Below are positions 10,131 through 21,217 of a stretch of DNA of 64,000 bases, in pieces. The stretch is taken from the NCBI GenBank assembly GCA_032988165.1, contig JANTQF010000005.1:186001-250000 (forward strand), read 5' to 3'. The position numbers and the translations under genes were made by a program. The notes under the pieces were generated by a model. That model worked only from the letters and a program-made list of their open reading frames with translations. It did not search any database and had not been told where the DNA came from. Positions within the stretch are counted from its first letter, which is position 1. Each line of letters starts with the position of its first letter. This DNA is from Emmonsiellopsis sp. PD_33 (lineage: Eukaryota; Ascomycota; Eurotiomycetes; Onygenales; Ajellomycetaceae).

Positions 10131-10390
10131 TCAAAGGTCAAACTCGGGCATCTTCAGGAACAGGAGTTGATATAGCAAGAAGGTGCTGATGATGTTAATG
10201 TTCAGGGCCTTTTCGTTGCCTTCGCTCCGGATGAAGTTGGTTGTCATGGCGCCAGCGTTGGCTAGGACGCCATCTAGCCGTGGTACTGAGAGGCGTTATT
10301 TGCAAATGCCAGGATGGAATTATAACTGCCATCCATATCAAGGGACCAAACATTGATGGACTTGGCCGGTTGATGGGTTTGAGAATATAA
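10131..10390 (-). pseudogene. Short-chain dehydrogenase remnant, frameshifted
   Basis: Two minus-strand frames together read as the middle of a classical fungal SDR. The upstream frame (about 10390-10277) gives INVWSLDMDGSYNSILAFA, like the D-x-D strand after the Rossmann fold. It ends at a stop at 10276-10274. The other frame, from 10280 down to the stop at 10133-10131, gives RLDGVLANAGAMTTNF and ALNINIISTFLL. These hold the NAG motif and the conserved Asn helix. The N-terminal TGxxxGxG motif and the catalytic YxxxK are absent. A frameshift near 10280 joins the parts. It is a broken relic next to tRNA-Gly. The parent family (retinol/WW-domain-oxidoreductase-like) is a guess from general pattern. 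Confidence 0.75.
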
Positions 10391-10794
10391 ACTGGGTAAG
10401 CTTGTACGGACCCTATAGAGCATATATTCAGGTTAGCTAGTGCTCATCATCGGGTTTAGTACTAGTAGATATATATATGTCTCTTTTCTTCAAGATATTT
10501 ACACCAGTGTTTTCTTTTTGATGGACATCATAGACCGGGATTGCCTATTCAAAGGCGCATAGAGGCACCTCCTTTATATAGACTCCAAAAATAGATAAAA
10601 AATTTCCAGAGTATCTAGCAACCACCTAAGTACGTTGAAAGAATTCAAATACCAGCATCCCTACAGCTGGCGGAGTTTCCCCCGATGGCACATCCAGAAT
10701 GGAGCATAAAATAGCATAGAGATATTGCTATATATTCTACAATACTCCTCAAAGTGTCCAGTAAATACACTTTCCACCAACAATCCCTCATAAA
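10391..10794. other. Gene-free interval
   Basis: AT-rich sequence between the SDR relic and the 3' end of the bZIP gene. I see no further SDR segments that could complete the relic, and no RNA gene. Confidence 0.4.
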
Positions 10795-12065
10795 TCAAGA
10801 AGCACCTGCCAACATCAACCCCTGCTTCCCCCTATTCCTCCTTAGTCGATTGCTCCCATCAATAACCCTACTCTCAAACGCCCACCACCACCTCTCAAAC
10901 AACACCTGTCCAACCTCCCACATATCGGGCCTAAAAGGATCCACACCGCTCACACGCATCCCTTCGGTCGGATCCTCCACATCGTAGATGAGATTAACAA
11001 GCGCCATCGGATGTGACGCTGAGGCCGGTCGCAATTCCGCAGGCATGCTGAACACTTGGATCAGCTTGTCGCGGGTAGTGGGCCAGGGGAAGAGATCGAG
11101 CACCGGGTGATGAGGAATCAAGCGCTGGGTTGGCGTTGGGTGGAGATGGGCGGGTAAGTTCTCTAATAGAATGGGGAGGCCATCTGATGAGAAGAAGGGG
11201 GAGGCTTGGGATCCCGCGTTTGAGGATTTGCCTAGTCCGGCTGGGCCAGTGTAGAAGGGGCTGGTGGCGTCCATGGCCCAGACGCGTTCTCTGAGGTGCA
11301 TGCGATCTGCAACTGTGAGGATGGCGCGGAGTAGGGAGAGGGTTGGTATTTCGAGGGTGCTCTCATCTGGGAAAGTGAATGTGGCGGTCTGATAGGTTTG
11401 AAGGGTTGCGGAGAGGTCGTTGGGAGTAATGTTTTGCTGGTTGAGGTTTTCGAGAAACTGGAAGGATAATGCGGACGTTTCAGGGGATGGCGGGGTGAGG
11501 GGGAAAAGTGACTCGAATACGTTGGGTGGTGATAAGGGCATTGTTGTTGAGGGAGGTGATGAGTTCGACGATGACGATGATGAGTCAAATGTTAATGATG
11601 GGACTAGATATTGCATTTCGGATTGACCGAAAAATCCAGCTTCTGAACCCGAAGAATCAACACTATTTAGAGTATCAAATATTGCATCCTGAATGCGTTG
11701 GACAGTGCCAGGCGAGGCAGGGGGGGTAGCTTCTACGCCGTTCTCCCCTTCTGTTGATGATGAGAACATCTCGAAGTGTTGAGGATTCTCACTGCACTCT
11801 TCAGTTGGTGCTAGATCAACTAAAGCTGCTTCTTGAGCCAGCGGGGCGTTTTTATCTTGTACCCGAGCCTCTAGGGCAGCGATATGCTCTCTTTTTCGTT
11901 TTCCTGCGGCGGAAATTAGATACTGACTTGTTTCTCAGTTTTGGGATACTCACTATAACGACGCTGGGCAAGTACATTTAACACCCTTTTGCGCTCTGCA
12001 GCGTCATCAGAGATATCTGGAACTCCCCGGTCATCGACCTGGCGTCTTTGCCTCTTAGGAGGCAT
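10795..12065 (-). CDS. bZIP transcription factor with DUF3425 domain
   Basis: Two exons, 12065-11954 and 11903-10795, separated by a 50-nt intron within the basic region, encode 406 residues. The N-terminus MPPKRQRRQ leads to NVLAQRRYRKRKREHIAALEARV in total, split by the intron: an N-x7-R basic region with a short zipper. A Ser/Pro-rich middle follows. The C-terminal third has the DUF3425 hallmark: RLIPHHPVLDLFPWPTTRDK, then a helix with MALVNLIYDVEDP, then FRPDMWEVGQVLFERWWW. This architecture is common in fungal AP-1-like regulators of stress or metabolism, nuclear in action. The target genes cannot be told from sequence. Its start faces the nucleotidyltransferase-like gene across about 800 bp. 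Confidence 0.88.
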
Positions 12066-12148
12066 CCCGGTAGAAATATGTTTTAGGGGTAGTAGTTAAA
12101 GGAAAAACCGGAGAGAATCCAACAAGTGTTGAAGGCACAAACTGGGTC

Positions 12149-12454
12149 TCACAGCGTACTATACATTTCTTTATAGCGAGTGAGAGTCAAAATCGTCAAC
12201 ACGAATGCAAAACTGGCGCGAAAGTCCCTATATATAGGCAAATCCCTGGGGGGGATTGGAATACGAGGCGAGTTGCGCCAAGGGTCAACCATAACGTTAT
12301 GTTCTTGGCAGAGTAGGATAACTAGCCAAGGAATTTGTTTGGCGTGTTCGGACCAGAAATACTTCGAAAGCCCTTCACAAGCCTCAAGGCGAATGACCAA
12401 GTGATTCGGGGCGATATTAGCCCATGGCCGATGGAAATATCTGAAGGAGAACAT
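12149..12454 (-). CDS. Possible small hypothetical protein
   Basis: An ATG at 12454 opens a 101-codon frame with plausible composition: Trp- and Pro-containing segments such as RYFHRPWANIAPNHL and a hydrophobic LVILLCQEH. It resembles no family I know. It lies between two divergent genes, so it could equally be promoter sequence with a chance frame. A TATATA word inside it (near 12229) may belong to the bZIP promoter. Transcript evidence would decide. Confidence 0.25.
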   Translation of the reverse strand: MFSFRYFHRPWANIAPNHLVIRLEACEGLSKYFWSEHAKQIPWLVILLCQEHNVMVDPWRNSPRIPIPPRDLPIYRDFRASFAFVLTILTLTRYKEMYSTL

Positions 12455-12866
12455 GGCTTGAGGACGCTAGTTAGTAATAATAAGTCTGCCGTGACGTGAC
12501 GTTGATTTAAGCTTTGCAGACCACAACCCGTCCGGGCATCACCAACGACAAGAATCTTTGTTGATTGAAAAAACACATACAGCGGATATTGCTAAGCTGA
12601 TTGTGAAATAAAAAGTTGATGGTTTCTTGACCATAATTTTTGTTTATTTGTAGGAAAAGAATTGGTCAGTCATGCCTGCATTTCTCTTTGCCCCGCATTT
12701 CCCCTCCCGCTGTATCTCGCTTCCTTCACACAACCAGCAATAGATTTTCGTGTCACAGATTTCGAACCCCCAAATAATTGAAATATACTGCGATGTGCCA
12801 GATTTATTAACACCCAAAAGCCCAGGAGACAACCTGCCGCTTATGACTTTGCATCAATAAGCAACG

Positions 12867-13607
12867 ATGACGGAGAGGAAAGTTTTCCTCGACGCCACAG
12901 ATTTCGAAAAAGGTAGGCAAGTGGGGAGATGACAGGATGTAGTCGATTTATCTGAAGAAAAATAAACAAAATTATGGTTGACTAACATTTGAGTTATCCT
13001 AGGCCTTGCTGCCCTCGATACTGAGTTGGGCAAGGACGTATTTATTGCCGCTTTCGCCCCCATAAAGGTGATTGCAGCCGGCGGCTATTTTGCCATCACA
13101 TACCTCCACAATCGATCGGCTACCACGGATCTGGACTATCTCTCAGATCCCGAGTGGGCTTCTGATAACGACATCAAGCAGCCTTTCAACAAAGCCATAG
13201 TCAAAGTCGGCAGAGCCCTTGATTACAACGAAGAGTGGGTGAACGAGGACTTGGCATTATTCGTGACGAGCGAAACGAGAAAACAGCTTTTTAAGAGAGC
13301 TGAAGAACAACACATTGTCCTTTTCCAAGGAACAAATCTCATCGTCCTCGCGGCTCCAATCGAATGGGTCCTTGAACGCAAAATGAGGCGGATACATACC
13401 GGTGACAGGGGCCGTAAAGCAGAGTTGGACATGAGTGATGCCCTAACTTTGCTCAAGCAGATGAAAGATAAGAATGGGAGTCCTCTCGATCGCGAATATA
13501 TCCGGACTCTGAATGCCAACTCGTTCGACGTACTCCCGGATGAGGGAACAATGAGGAGGGTGGCTGTGGCGTTCCGAGAAAAGTATCGCGAGGAAGTATT
13601 TACTTGA
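12867..13607 (+). CDS. Nucleotidyltransferase-like hypothetical protein
   Basis: Two exons, 12867-12912 and 13003-13607, encode 216 residues. The intron has a TGACTAAC branch site. Near residue 35 the sequence IAAGGYFAITYLHNRSATTDLDYL resembles, in its GG...R.T.DLD spacing, the start of MNT/AbiEii-type nucleotidyltransferases. In those a GG strand-turn is followed by metal-binding acidic residues. Later segments give a helical domain with a FKRAEEQHIVLFQG strand and a Lys/Arg-rich C-terminal half. No signal peptide or membrane helix is visible. Fungal genomes carry uncharacterised proteins of this type (I recall a DUF7582 label, unverified). Substrate and role are unknown. It converges with the next gene. 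Confidence 0.7.
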
Positions 13608-13759
13608 CGCTGCTGCTTCGGGAATTGGGAAATGATGTCTGTGACGGTGCTAATACTATTAGCATCATGTTAGTCCGGGGGCAAACGTCTCGGTAGGGGG
13701 GAATAAAATACATTTGAGATTCAAGACCCTTGCCTTCTAATTTTTAAAAAAATGAATTT

Positions 13760-14533
13760 CTAAATCGTATATAACCAGCCCACATTTGTGACGATATTGC
13801 GTCGGGCAAATACGCCACTCTCCCCCTTCTCTTCAAGGACCAACTGCCCAGCACGGTTTAAAAATTCCGGGGGAGTGTGCATCAAATCGTCCTGGGATAT
13901 AGGAGGCACATTGTTCGTCCAAGTTGGGCCGGTGACTGGATCATAAGGTGGATATGGATCCTCATCCTTGTCTCGAAGGATGTGCTTATGATTTCGTCGC
14001 ATTCCCAAGCTTAATCTCCAATTAAAAGCATTAACAAGTTCCTCAGCCAAACAGGCGAGAATGGCATAACGAATTGGATCCGGATCATGAGGATCCTCGA
14101 TTTGGCGTAATTCCCACCGACTCCGGTTTTGGTACCAGAAATATTCCGTCTCCTGTCCCATGGCAGCATATTCTCCAGAAGCCATAGATTCATAAAGGCG
14201 ATATAATGAGCGTAAAGGAGTATCGCGCGAGCGCCAGACTGGAATGTTGCGGAGCGTGACTATTTCATGTCTCCGAGCCATCATCAAAGGGACATTTCCG
14301 AGCATCTCATTGGCCGGAACTGGATCGGGAACTGGGTATAGCCAGGTAGGAAAAGGGTTGAAAAGCCGTAAAAGAGCCAGCCATGGCCGTCGATGATCGT
14401 GATGCAGGCGAATAATACTGGCTCGCAATTTTAAAGGGGTCTCAAAGCGAACTATACGATAGTAGAGTCGTAAAAAGCGCAGGCGAAGGGTAAGTTTGCG
14501 GCGTTGAGGGGGCATGTTGCCCCCTGGGGGCAC
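13760..14533 (-). CDS. Hypothetical protein, fungal, unrecognised
   Basis: A single exon of 257 residues from the ATG at 14533; a second ATG six codons on could also serve. The N-terminus is strongly basic (PPQRRKLTLRLRFLRLYYR), which could target mitochondria or bind nucleic acid. The middle is rich in Arg, Trp and Tyr with paired charged helices; the end is FARRNIVTNVGWLYTI. No membrane segment or known motif was found. It faces the kinase gene across 293 bp, so the two may share a promoter region. The even codon use and lack of stops over 774 bp support a real gene, but the function is unknown. Confidence 0.6.
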   Translation of the reverse strand: MPPGGNMPPQRRKLTLRLRFLRLYYRIVRFETPLKLRASIIRLHHDHRRPWLALLRLFNPFPTWLYPVPDPVPANEMLGNVPLMMARRHEIVTLRNIPVWRSRDTPLRSLYRLYESMASGEYAAMGQETEYFWYQNRSRWELRQIEDPHDPDPIRYAILACLAEELVNAFNWRLSLGMRRNHKHILRDKDEDPYPPYDPVTGPTWTNNVPPISQDDLMHTPPEFLNRAGQLVLEEKGESGVFARRNIVTNVGWLYTI

Positions 14534-14826
14534 CGCCGAATTTTAGTGAGGGTGGAACAATGAAGCAAAGAGTTTAAAAAATCAGATAGGTAGATCGAAA
14601 GCTGGTTTATTTCCTCAACATGTCAACTCGATCATAGCTTTTGGGTTATTTGATAGGTCGAAGTTGAAGCTCCAAAATTATTCAGGACGTTGCCAAGATA
14701 ACGTGACCTCAGCCTCCAATAGCCGCGGCGCGCTTGGGCGCTTAACTATCGCATTGCTCTGATAATAACCACAACAGAGAACAAGGACGATGGAGAGAGC
14801 AATCTCTACGATGCAGAAGCGTCACC

Positions 14827-16254
14827 ATGGCCCCTCTTCGACATATTTCCTCTCGAATATCGAATAACAGAACCCTCCCTCGCGTTCTAACCAGGCCCTT
14901 ATCGTCTCTTTCGTCTCATAGCTGGTCATATCCGCCGTCTAGCTCCGATGTTGCCAACGACGAAGTAACAAGACTCGCCTCGAGCCCCCGGCGGCCACTG
15001 ACACTCACGGACCTTCTGAAGTAAGAAACCAATTTTGGCCTACTTCTAAAAGGGTCGTACTTGAGACTGAAATTGACCCGTTATAGACATGGCCGCCCAC
15101 CCCTCTCCCAAGAGGCCCTTCTCGCTTCCGCAAACTTCACACTCTCCTTGCTTCCAACTCGCCTTGCCTATCGGATCCAGGCCCTAAGGAACTTGCCATT
15201 TATAGTGGTATCCAATCCGCATATTTCCAAAATCTATAACAACTATGTGCACTCTCTCTCAACCCTTCTCCCGTACCAGCAGCGGCAGATTACGACTGTG
15301 GAGGAGGAAATACAATTTACAGATGCGATGGCCGATCTTGTTCAGACCCATACAAATACTATCCCGATCCTGGCTCGGGGATTTCTCGAATGTCGTAAAT
15401 ACATAAATCCAGTCGAAGTGACCAAGTTCTTGGACGAGCACTTGCGGGCACGAATAGGGACTAGGTTGATTGCCCAGCAACATCTTGCACTACATATGGC
15501 TTCGCAACCTCCGACTGAGGGCTCGCAGCCTGTACCATCGAATTATATTGGAGTTATTGATACCGCCTTACGTCCGGCGCAACTGATACGGACATGCGAA
15601 GAGTTTGTTGCTGAAATATGCGAGCTAAAGTACGGTGTTCGACCGCGCCTCGTGATTGACGGGGAGCCGGAAGTTACTTTTGCTCACGTACCGGTCCACC
15701 TTGAATATATAATTACAGAGTTGTTGAAGAATGCGTTTCGGGCAGTCGTGGAAAACGGCACTGAGCGGGAACCCGTTGAGATCACCATCGCAGCGGCGCC
15801 AGATGTTCCGAACAGTCATGTACAGGAGTATGCACTGCATGGAGATAGGTCGTCTGATGCCGAAGTGGACTTCCGTATCGGCAAGGATACAGACGAGTTA
15901 CCGGGTAGGAATGAGCTTTTTGGCCCTCTGAACTCCTCAAGCCAGAGCATTACCATTCGTATCCGGGACAGGGGAGGAGGGGTACACCCTGGCATCGTAC
16001 CCAGCATATGGTCGTATAACTTTACTACGTACAAGGAGGACGATATTCCCGGCGGCGATAATGGTAACATCGATGCACTAAACGCGATATCTGGAAGCGG
16101 AATTAACACCAGTACCATAGCTGGCCTTGGCTACGGACTACCCCTGAGTCGAGCATATGCAGAGTATTTCGGTGGGAACATTGCGGTACAGAGTCTCTGG
16201 GGATGGGGTACAGATGTCTACCTAACCCTGCAGGGTGTCGGGAAAGTCGACTAA
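14827..16254 (+). CDS. Mitochondrial pyruvate dehydrogenase kinase-type protein kinase
   Basis: Two exons, 14827-15020 and 15087-16254, encode 453 residues. A basic, Ser/Arg-rich presequence fits mitochondrial import. The BCDHK/PDK helical domain follows with the LRNLPFIVVSNPHI region. The GHKL ATPase part holds the N-box ELLKNAFRAVVEN near 276, the G1 box RDRGGGV near 358 and the G2 box GLGYGLPLSRAYAEYFGG from about 411. These kinases phosphorylate the E1-alpha subunit of the pyruvate (or branched-chain ketoacid) dehydrogenase complex and switch it off. Yeast has two, Pkp1 and Pkp2; I cannot assign which. An insertion of about 40 residues between N-box and G1 is usual in fungal forms. Confidence 0.93.
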
Positions 16255-16298
16255 GTATATTTGATCTATTCCGTCTACTGGAAACTTTCATGAAATGT

Positions 16299-18269
16299 TC
16301 AAGAGAAACTGGGATGTATCCTCCCATTCGCCCGATTTGATAATCGTTCGGGTAACATGACATCGTACACCCGTTTCACCCACGAACAGCAGATAAGACG
16401 TGTATCTTTTGGATCCACGATTTCTTCCACGCCAAAAGCATTGGCCGTTCTCACGGGATTCATAAGGCGGAGATACTCTTCTTCGAGTTCATTGTATCGT
16501 TCTGCCTTTTTGCCAACCTTATCCGCCTCCCGCAGTTCGTGGCGGTGGCCAACCTCAATGCCACCATCCAAAGGCAATGATCCCCAATGTCCGGATGGCC
16601 ATGCGCATTGCATTGGGGGATTCCGGCATCCGACCATGATGCCGCCTGCTACGCCAAAGACCCTCCTTGTGATGACGCTGAATACGGGCATTGTAGTGGA
16701 GAAGTATGCCTTCCCAAGCTCCACACCCCAACGCATTGTTGCAGTCCTTTCTGCCACAGTTCCGATGGCGTAGCCAGCTAGGAGAGTAGTTAGTGAAATA
16801 TCCAGAACCAGCCCGGAAAATTGCGTTCTCTCAAGGGTCTGTATGATACTTACGGACGTCGATAAACTGAACAAGGGGTAGGTTCATCACATCGCATAAT
16901 TTCAACAGCCGGGTTAGTTTTTGGCTTCCAGCCGCGTCCAAGGCACCGCTGTTGACTTCGCAGTTCAAAGAGATAATCCCCACAGGTCGACCGCCTAGTC
17001 TTGCGAGGCCTGTGATACCAGTGGTTCCCCATAATGCACCGATTTCAAACCAGGAACCTTTATCCACGACGGAGGTTATGATGGTTCTCGGATTATACAT
17101 CCTCGTTTGACGCCGTGGGATGATTGTTCGAAGACCAAGATCCTCCCGATCCTCCGGATCATCGCATTGTATCACAGGCGGTATCTCATTTCCCGAGTTT
17201 GGCAGATACCCTAGAACCGTCCTCAATTGCTCAAAACATTCTGCTTCGTTTGCTGCTAGGTTGTCTATTGTGCCATTTGTGCAATGCATCATTGGCCCGC
17301 CCAGGTCTTGGAAGTCGAGACCTTCCTCGAACGTGGCGCCTTCGACGACCTTAGGGCCCGCATTGAAGAGGGAGCCTATATCTGCGGCCATGACGGAGAA
17401 ATGGCAAGAAACAACTCTTGCAGCTCCTAATCCAATCTGTGTGAATAACCAGATCTTGATCAGCAAGTGCACGGACTGGGATTCAATCCCAGAATCCCTT
17501 CACAGAAAACACACAAGACCAAACGAAACGAAACGAAACTTACCGCCGGTCCAACCACCGCCCCCAAATTCGGTATTCCCAAATTAAGCTGTTCCACCAT
17601 CGGTCGAAACGTAGCGACCTGCGGAACATACGACCATCCTGCCGTTTTAATTGTAGTCACACTCCCGCCACCGGAACTCCCATCCACCAATTTAATGATA
17701 GGTACCTTCATCGCAATCGCCATCTTCTCCACATACATCGTCTTTCCCATCGTCGCGCCATCAGCATGCCCACCACGAATGCTAAAATCATCCGCTGTGA
17801 ACACAACTAGCCGGCCCCTCAATTTACCCATGCCCTGTACATTGTTACTTGGCGTAAATGCCACAGGAGTTTCCGTTCGAGGCCCTGTCTGCTTCCACGT
17901 CACTGTGCCGCTTACAGATCCCACCTCGCGGAATGTGCCTGGGTCAAGTAATTGATCGATCCGTTCGCGAACCCATAGCTTCCCCGCCTGCTTTTGTCGG
18001 ATATATCCTCTATTTTTCGGATCTGGGGTTGCGGCGAGGGTGCGTAGTTTGTCAAGCTGGCCCAGGACGTCCGAATAGTCTGCGGGGAGGTTTGAGGAGG
18101 GCTTTTTTGATTTTCTGTTTGGCTTTCGAGTCTGATCTGGGGTGGTGTTGGTAGTGTTGCTTTGGGATATGTGTGACGAGAGTTGGGATAGACGGTCAGT
18201 GGCTTGCCTGGTCTGGTCTGAGGAATTCGATGAGCTGGGACTGCTGCTGGAGGGATTGTCTTTTGCCAT
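16299..18269 (-). CDS. Acyl-CoA carboxylase, carboxyltransferase (beta) subunit
   Basis: Three exons, 18269-17544, 17436-16854 and 16777-16299, encode 595 residues. After a Ser/Thr-rich N-terminus, the carboxyltransferase domain begins near KLWVRERIDQLLDPGTF. It has the first crotonase-like fold with FTADDFSIRGGH and VDGSSGGGSV, and the second with PLVQFIDVPGYAIGT and AGGIMVGCRNPP. It ends with NAFGVEEIVDPKDTR, the typical close of PccB/MccB-type subunits. The enzyme moves CO2 from carboxybiotin to an acyl-CoA. The partner biotin-carrying subunit starts 796 bp away on the other strand. Substrate is unknown: methylcrotonyl-, propionyl- or another acyl-CoA. The GYAIGT stretch differs from MCC in my memory, so a non-MCC enzyme is suggested. 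No clear mitochondrial presequence. Confidence 0.9.
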
Positions 18270-19064
18270 GATTGTGTGCTTGTCCTCGTTTGAGTTCGAG
18301 CGTGTTCGTTGGAATAGGCTGCTTTGTAGGTTTTGTTCAATGGATCAATGGACCTTCTATCGCTACTCTTCTTCCAGCTTCCTCCAAAGTAATATTCAAT
18401 ATGCGTCGAGAGCAATTGCCAGCGCCTGAGACCGGGGACGAGGCAAGCAAGAGACCGATAGCCGGTGCTCGGTAATGGATGTTTTGTCCTAAGATATCAA
18501 TCGGTATAGGATTCCCCGCTTTCAAGGGGCTCCCCTCGTCCTGGTGAAATAATTGAGAAGATGGAAACAAATCTCCCGTAGTTTGGCTAAGAATCATGCA
18601 ACAAACAAGCACAAAAGAGTTTAAAGTCAGGAAGAGAGAGCTCAACCGCCTTGCGACGGGAAACAATCCCCCGTCATCTCGGGATTCGGTGGTTGTTGGT
18701 CTCGTCCGGCGCTCGCTGAACCTCGGCCCTTATACAACGCAATGGCCGAAGAAGCGTTCCCCGCAAAAACGTTGTCCCCGCAGAACTGCCAAATCATGAA
18801 GTACAGAGAGTATGGCAAATACTTGGGATGCGAGGGCTCTGCTTGTTTTCATTAGGCGAAATATACCCTGTTGCTTTGTTACCCTCAGTCGTGAATTTTA
18901 ACTGATTATGATAGCCACATCTTAGTTTGGGATTGATATCATATCTCATAAATTCTTAGGGACTGAGACGCAGCGGCATTCTTCTTGCTCCAAACGGATT
19001 GATAAGAAGTATATTCAAGTGAATTGAACTTGAGTTTCTACAGTCTCTGTATATAGCAGCGAAA
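18270..19064. promoter_or_regulatory. Divergent promoter of the acyl-CoA carboxylase pair
   Basis: The 795-bp interval separates the start codons of the beta and alpha subunit genes. No coding frame in it is convincing. Head-to-head pairing of two subunits of one enzyme suggests shared regulation. AT-rich segments near 18880-19050 lie closer to the alpha gene. I could not define specific activator sites. Confidence 0.6.
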
Positions 19065-21217
19065 ATGACAGTCCCCCCAGCAAGGCCGATAAAGCGGCTA
19101 TTGGTTGCGAATAGGTACGTAAAAGAACTTTACAAAAGTGGGCTCAAGATTCTATAAGCAATGAAAATAGAAAAGTAACTGATAACTAAATCGCTTATTT
19201 AGAGGAGAGATAGCAGTTCGAATCCTCCAAGCCGCCCGAGAACTCCCCGATATCGAGACCTTCGCACTATACACAACCGAGGACCGATCGCATTGCGATC
19301 TAGGAGCACCAGACCATGCACTCATTTTACCCTCTCCGTCATCCTATATGGATATTTCCCTACTGGTCCAGCTAGCACGGGACAATTCTATCGATACGGT
19401 ACATCCAGGATATGGTTTCCTGAGTGAAAGCGCAGAATTCGCACAGCGCATGTGGGAAGAGGCTGGCACTAAGGTGATCGGCCCAGGATGGGAAGTCCTG
19501 GCTCAAACGGGGGATAAGTTACAGGCGAAAGAGTTGGCTGAGGCCTGTGGCGTGCCGATACTGAAGGCGATGAAGACCCCGACGAGTGACCTCGATCGGA
19601 TAGGCCGGTTTGCTGCTGAGGTGGGATACCCTGTCATGGTGAAAGCGGTGGATGGTGGAGGTGGGAGGGGAATTCGTCTGGTGCAGGGTGCGGATGAGCT
19701 GCAGTCTGCTGTTGATCGTGCTACGGGGGAGTCACCGTCTCGAAAAGTTTTCGTGGAGAAGGCTGCCGTTGGAGGGTTCCACCATGTTGAGGTTCAGGTT
19801 ATCGGAGATGGGACTGGGGAGGTTAGACATCTTTGGGAAAGAGATTGCAGCGTGCAGAGGAGGTTTCAGAAAATTGTAGAATGTGCACCAGCTATGATGG
19901 ACGATAGGAAATTGATTAGCAGGGTGATTGAATCGGCCCTCCGTATGGCGAGCAAGGTAGGATGGACATCAATATTGTTACTGGACTCCAGAGCTGATTT
20001 GAAATCAGATCAAGTATCTGTCACTTGGAACTTTCGAGTTCTTGGTCAACGAAGGACTGTCCGAATTTTACTTCCTAGAAGTTAATCCTCGCCTCCAGGT
20101 GGAACATACGATCACAGAATGCATCACATCGGTGGATCTTGTACAGACCCAACTTTTGCTAGCCCAAGGGGTACCTCTGCATGACATAGGGTTGGGGGAT
20201 ATCAAAAATCCTGAGGCACCCCCTAATGCATATTCGATCCAGTTGAGATTATGTGCCGAAGATCCAGGTGCAAACTTTGCTTTGAGTATTGGGAAAATCA
20301 CCGAGTTTCATGTCCCGGGTGGAAATGGTGTTAGAGTTGATACCAGCATCTTGGGATCATCTCCTGTCGTGGTTGGTGCCGATTTTGACAACATGATTGC
20401 GAAAATAATTGTCACATCGACCAGCTGGAATGGAGTAATCCAAAAGGCACGTCGAGTTCTGAATGACACAAGAATATCCGGTGTCAAAACCAACGTTGAT
20501 GTGCTCCGCGGCATTATTGGCAGTCCCGAGTTCCAGCAATGGAAAATCGACACCCAATGGTTGGAAAAGAATCTAGACGGGATCATACAGCATGGAAAAC
20601 AGCTGTCAAGATCCACATCAGACCGCTTAGCTCTGCCTACATCCTCTGCCGCTCAGTCATTATCGCTTCCATCATCCAATGTCCTCTTCCGAAAAGGAGA
20701 TGCATGGTCTGTTGAGCTATCACCGTTGAATTCGAAACCGGGGTCAAGTAGTGAAATAGCCCATCATTTGCTGTTGAGCAAGATCCTCCGCAATGAATTC
20801 CCTGCCTCACTGAGCGCGGAAATCGAATACACAACTCCAGCAACCCCAGTCAAAGCCGCCACAACGACCCCATATCGCATCACTCTTTCAAGCACATCTG
20901 CATCATCCGGCTCCCTGTCTTCTACTCATAGACGAGGAGACCCCAACGATCCTTCACACATAACCCTCCCGATGAGCGGTAAGCTGATTGAAATGCTAGT
21001 ATCGGAAGGAGATGAGATTGAGGAAAACACGGTCATTGCTTTTGTGAAGCAGATGAAAATGGAACTCGAGGTTCGAAGCCCCAAAGCAGGCAGAGTCACA
21101 TGGGCCCTAGAGCTAGAAACAGAAGAGGGAGAAGATGTCCCTGAAGGGATCCTGCTGGCTGAGGTTGAAGCAATAGATGGAGTTGCAAAGGCGGTGGAGG
21201 TCAGGGGAAAGTTGTAG
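19065..21217 (+). CDS. Acyl-CoA carboxylase, biotin carboxylase/biotin carrier (alpha) subunit
   Basis: Three exons, 19065-19114, 19203-19956 and 20009-21217, encode 670 residues. The biotin carboxylase domain shows LLVANRGEIAVRI, DTVHPGYGFLSE, the ATP loop VDGGGGRGIRLV, a VEVQVIGDG strand and FYFLEVNPRLQVEHTITE. A BT-like linker follows. The C-terminal biotinyl domain centres on VKQMKMELEVRSP, whose second Lys is the biotin site. The enzyme carboxylates biotin with ATP and bicarbonate and passes CO2 to the beta subunit encoded divergently. Together they make a two-gene acyl-CoA carboxylase like MCC or PCC. The intron 19957-20008 is needed: reading through it destroys the IKYLSLGTFEFL region. 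No obvious mitochondrial leader is present, so location is open. Confidence 0.92.

Noticed and set aside
11420..11729. Plus-strand frames with acidic runs
   Set aside because: Antisense to the Ser-rich part of the bZIP protein; the acidic run is the complement of Ser codons.
17120..17587. 155-codon plus-strand open frame
   Set aside because: It lies antisense to the well-supported carboxyltransferase exons and has no family character.
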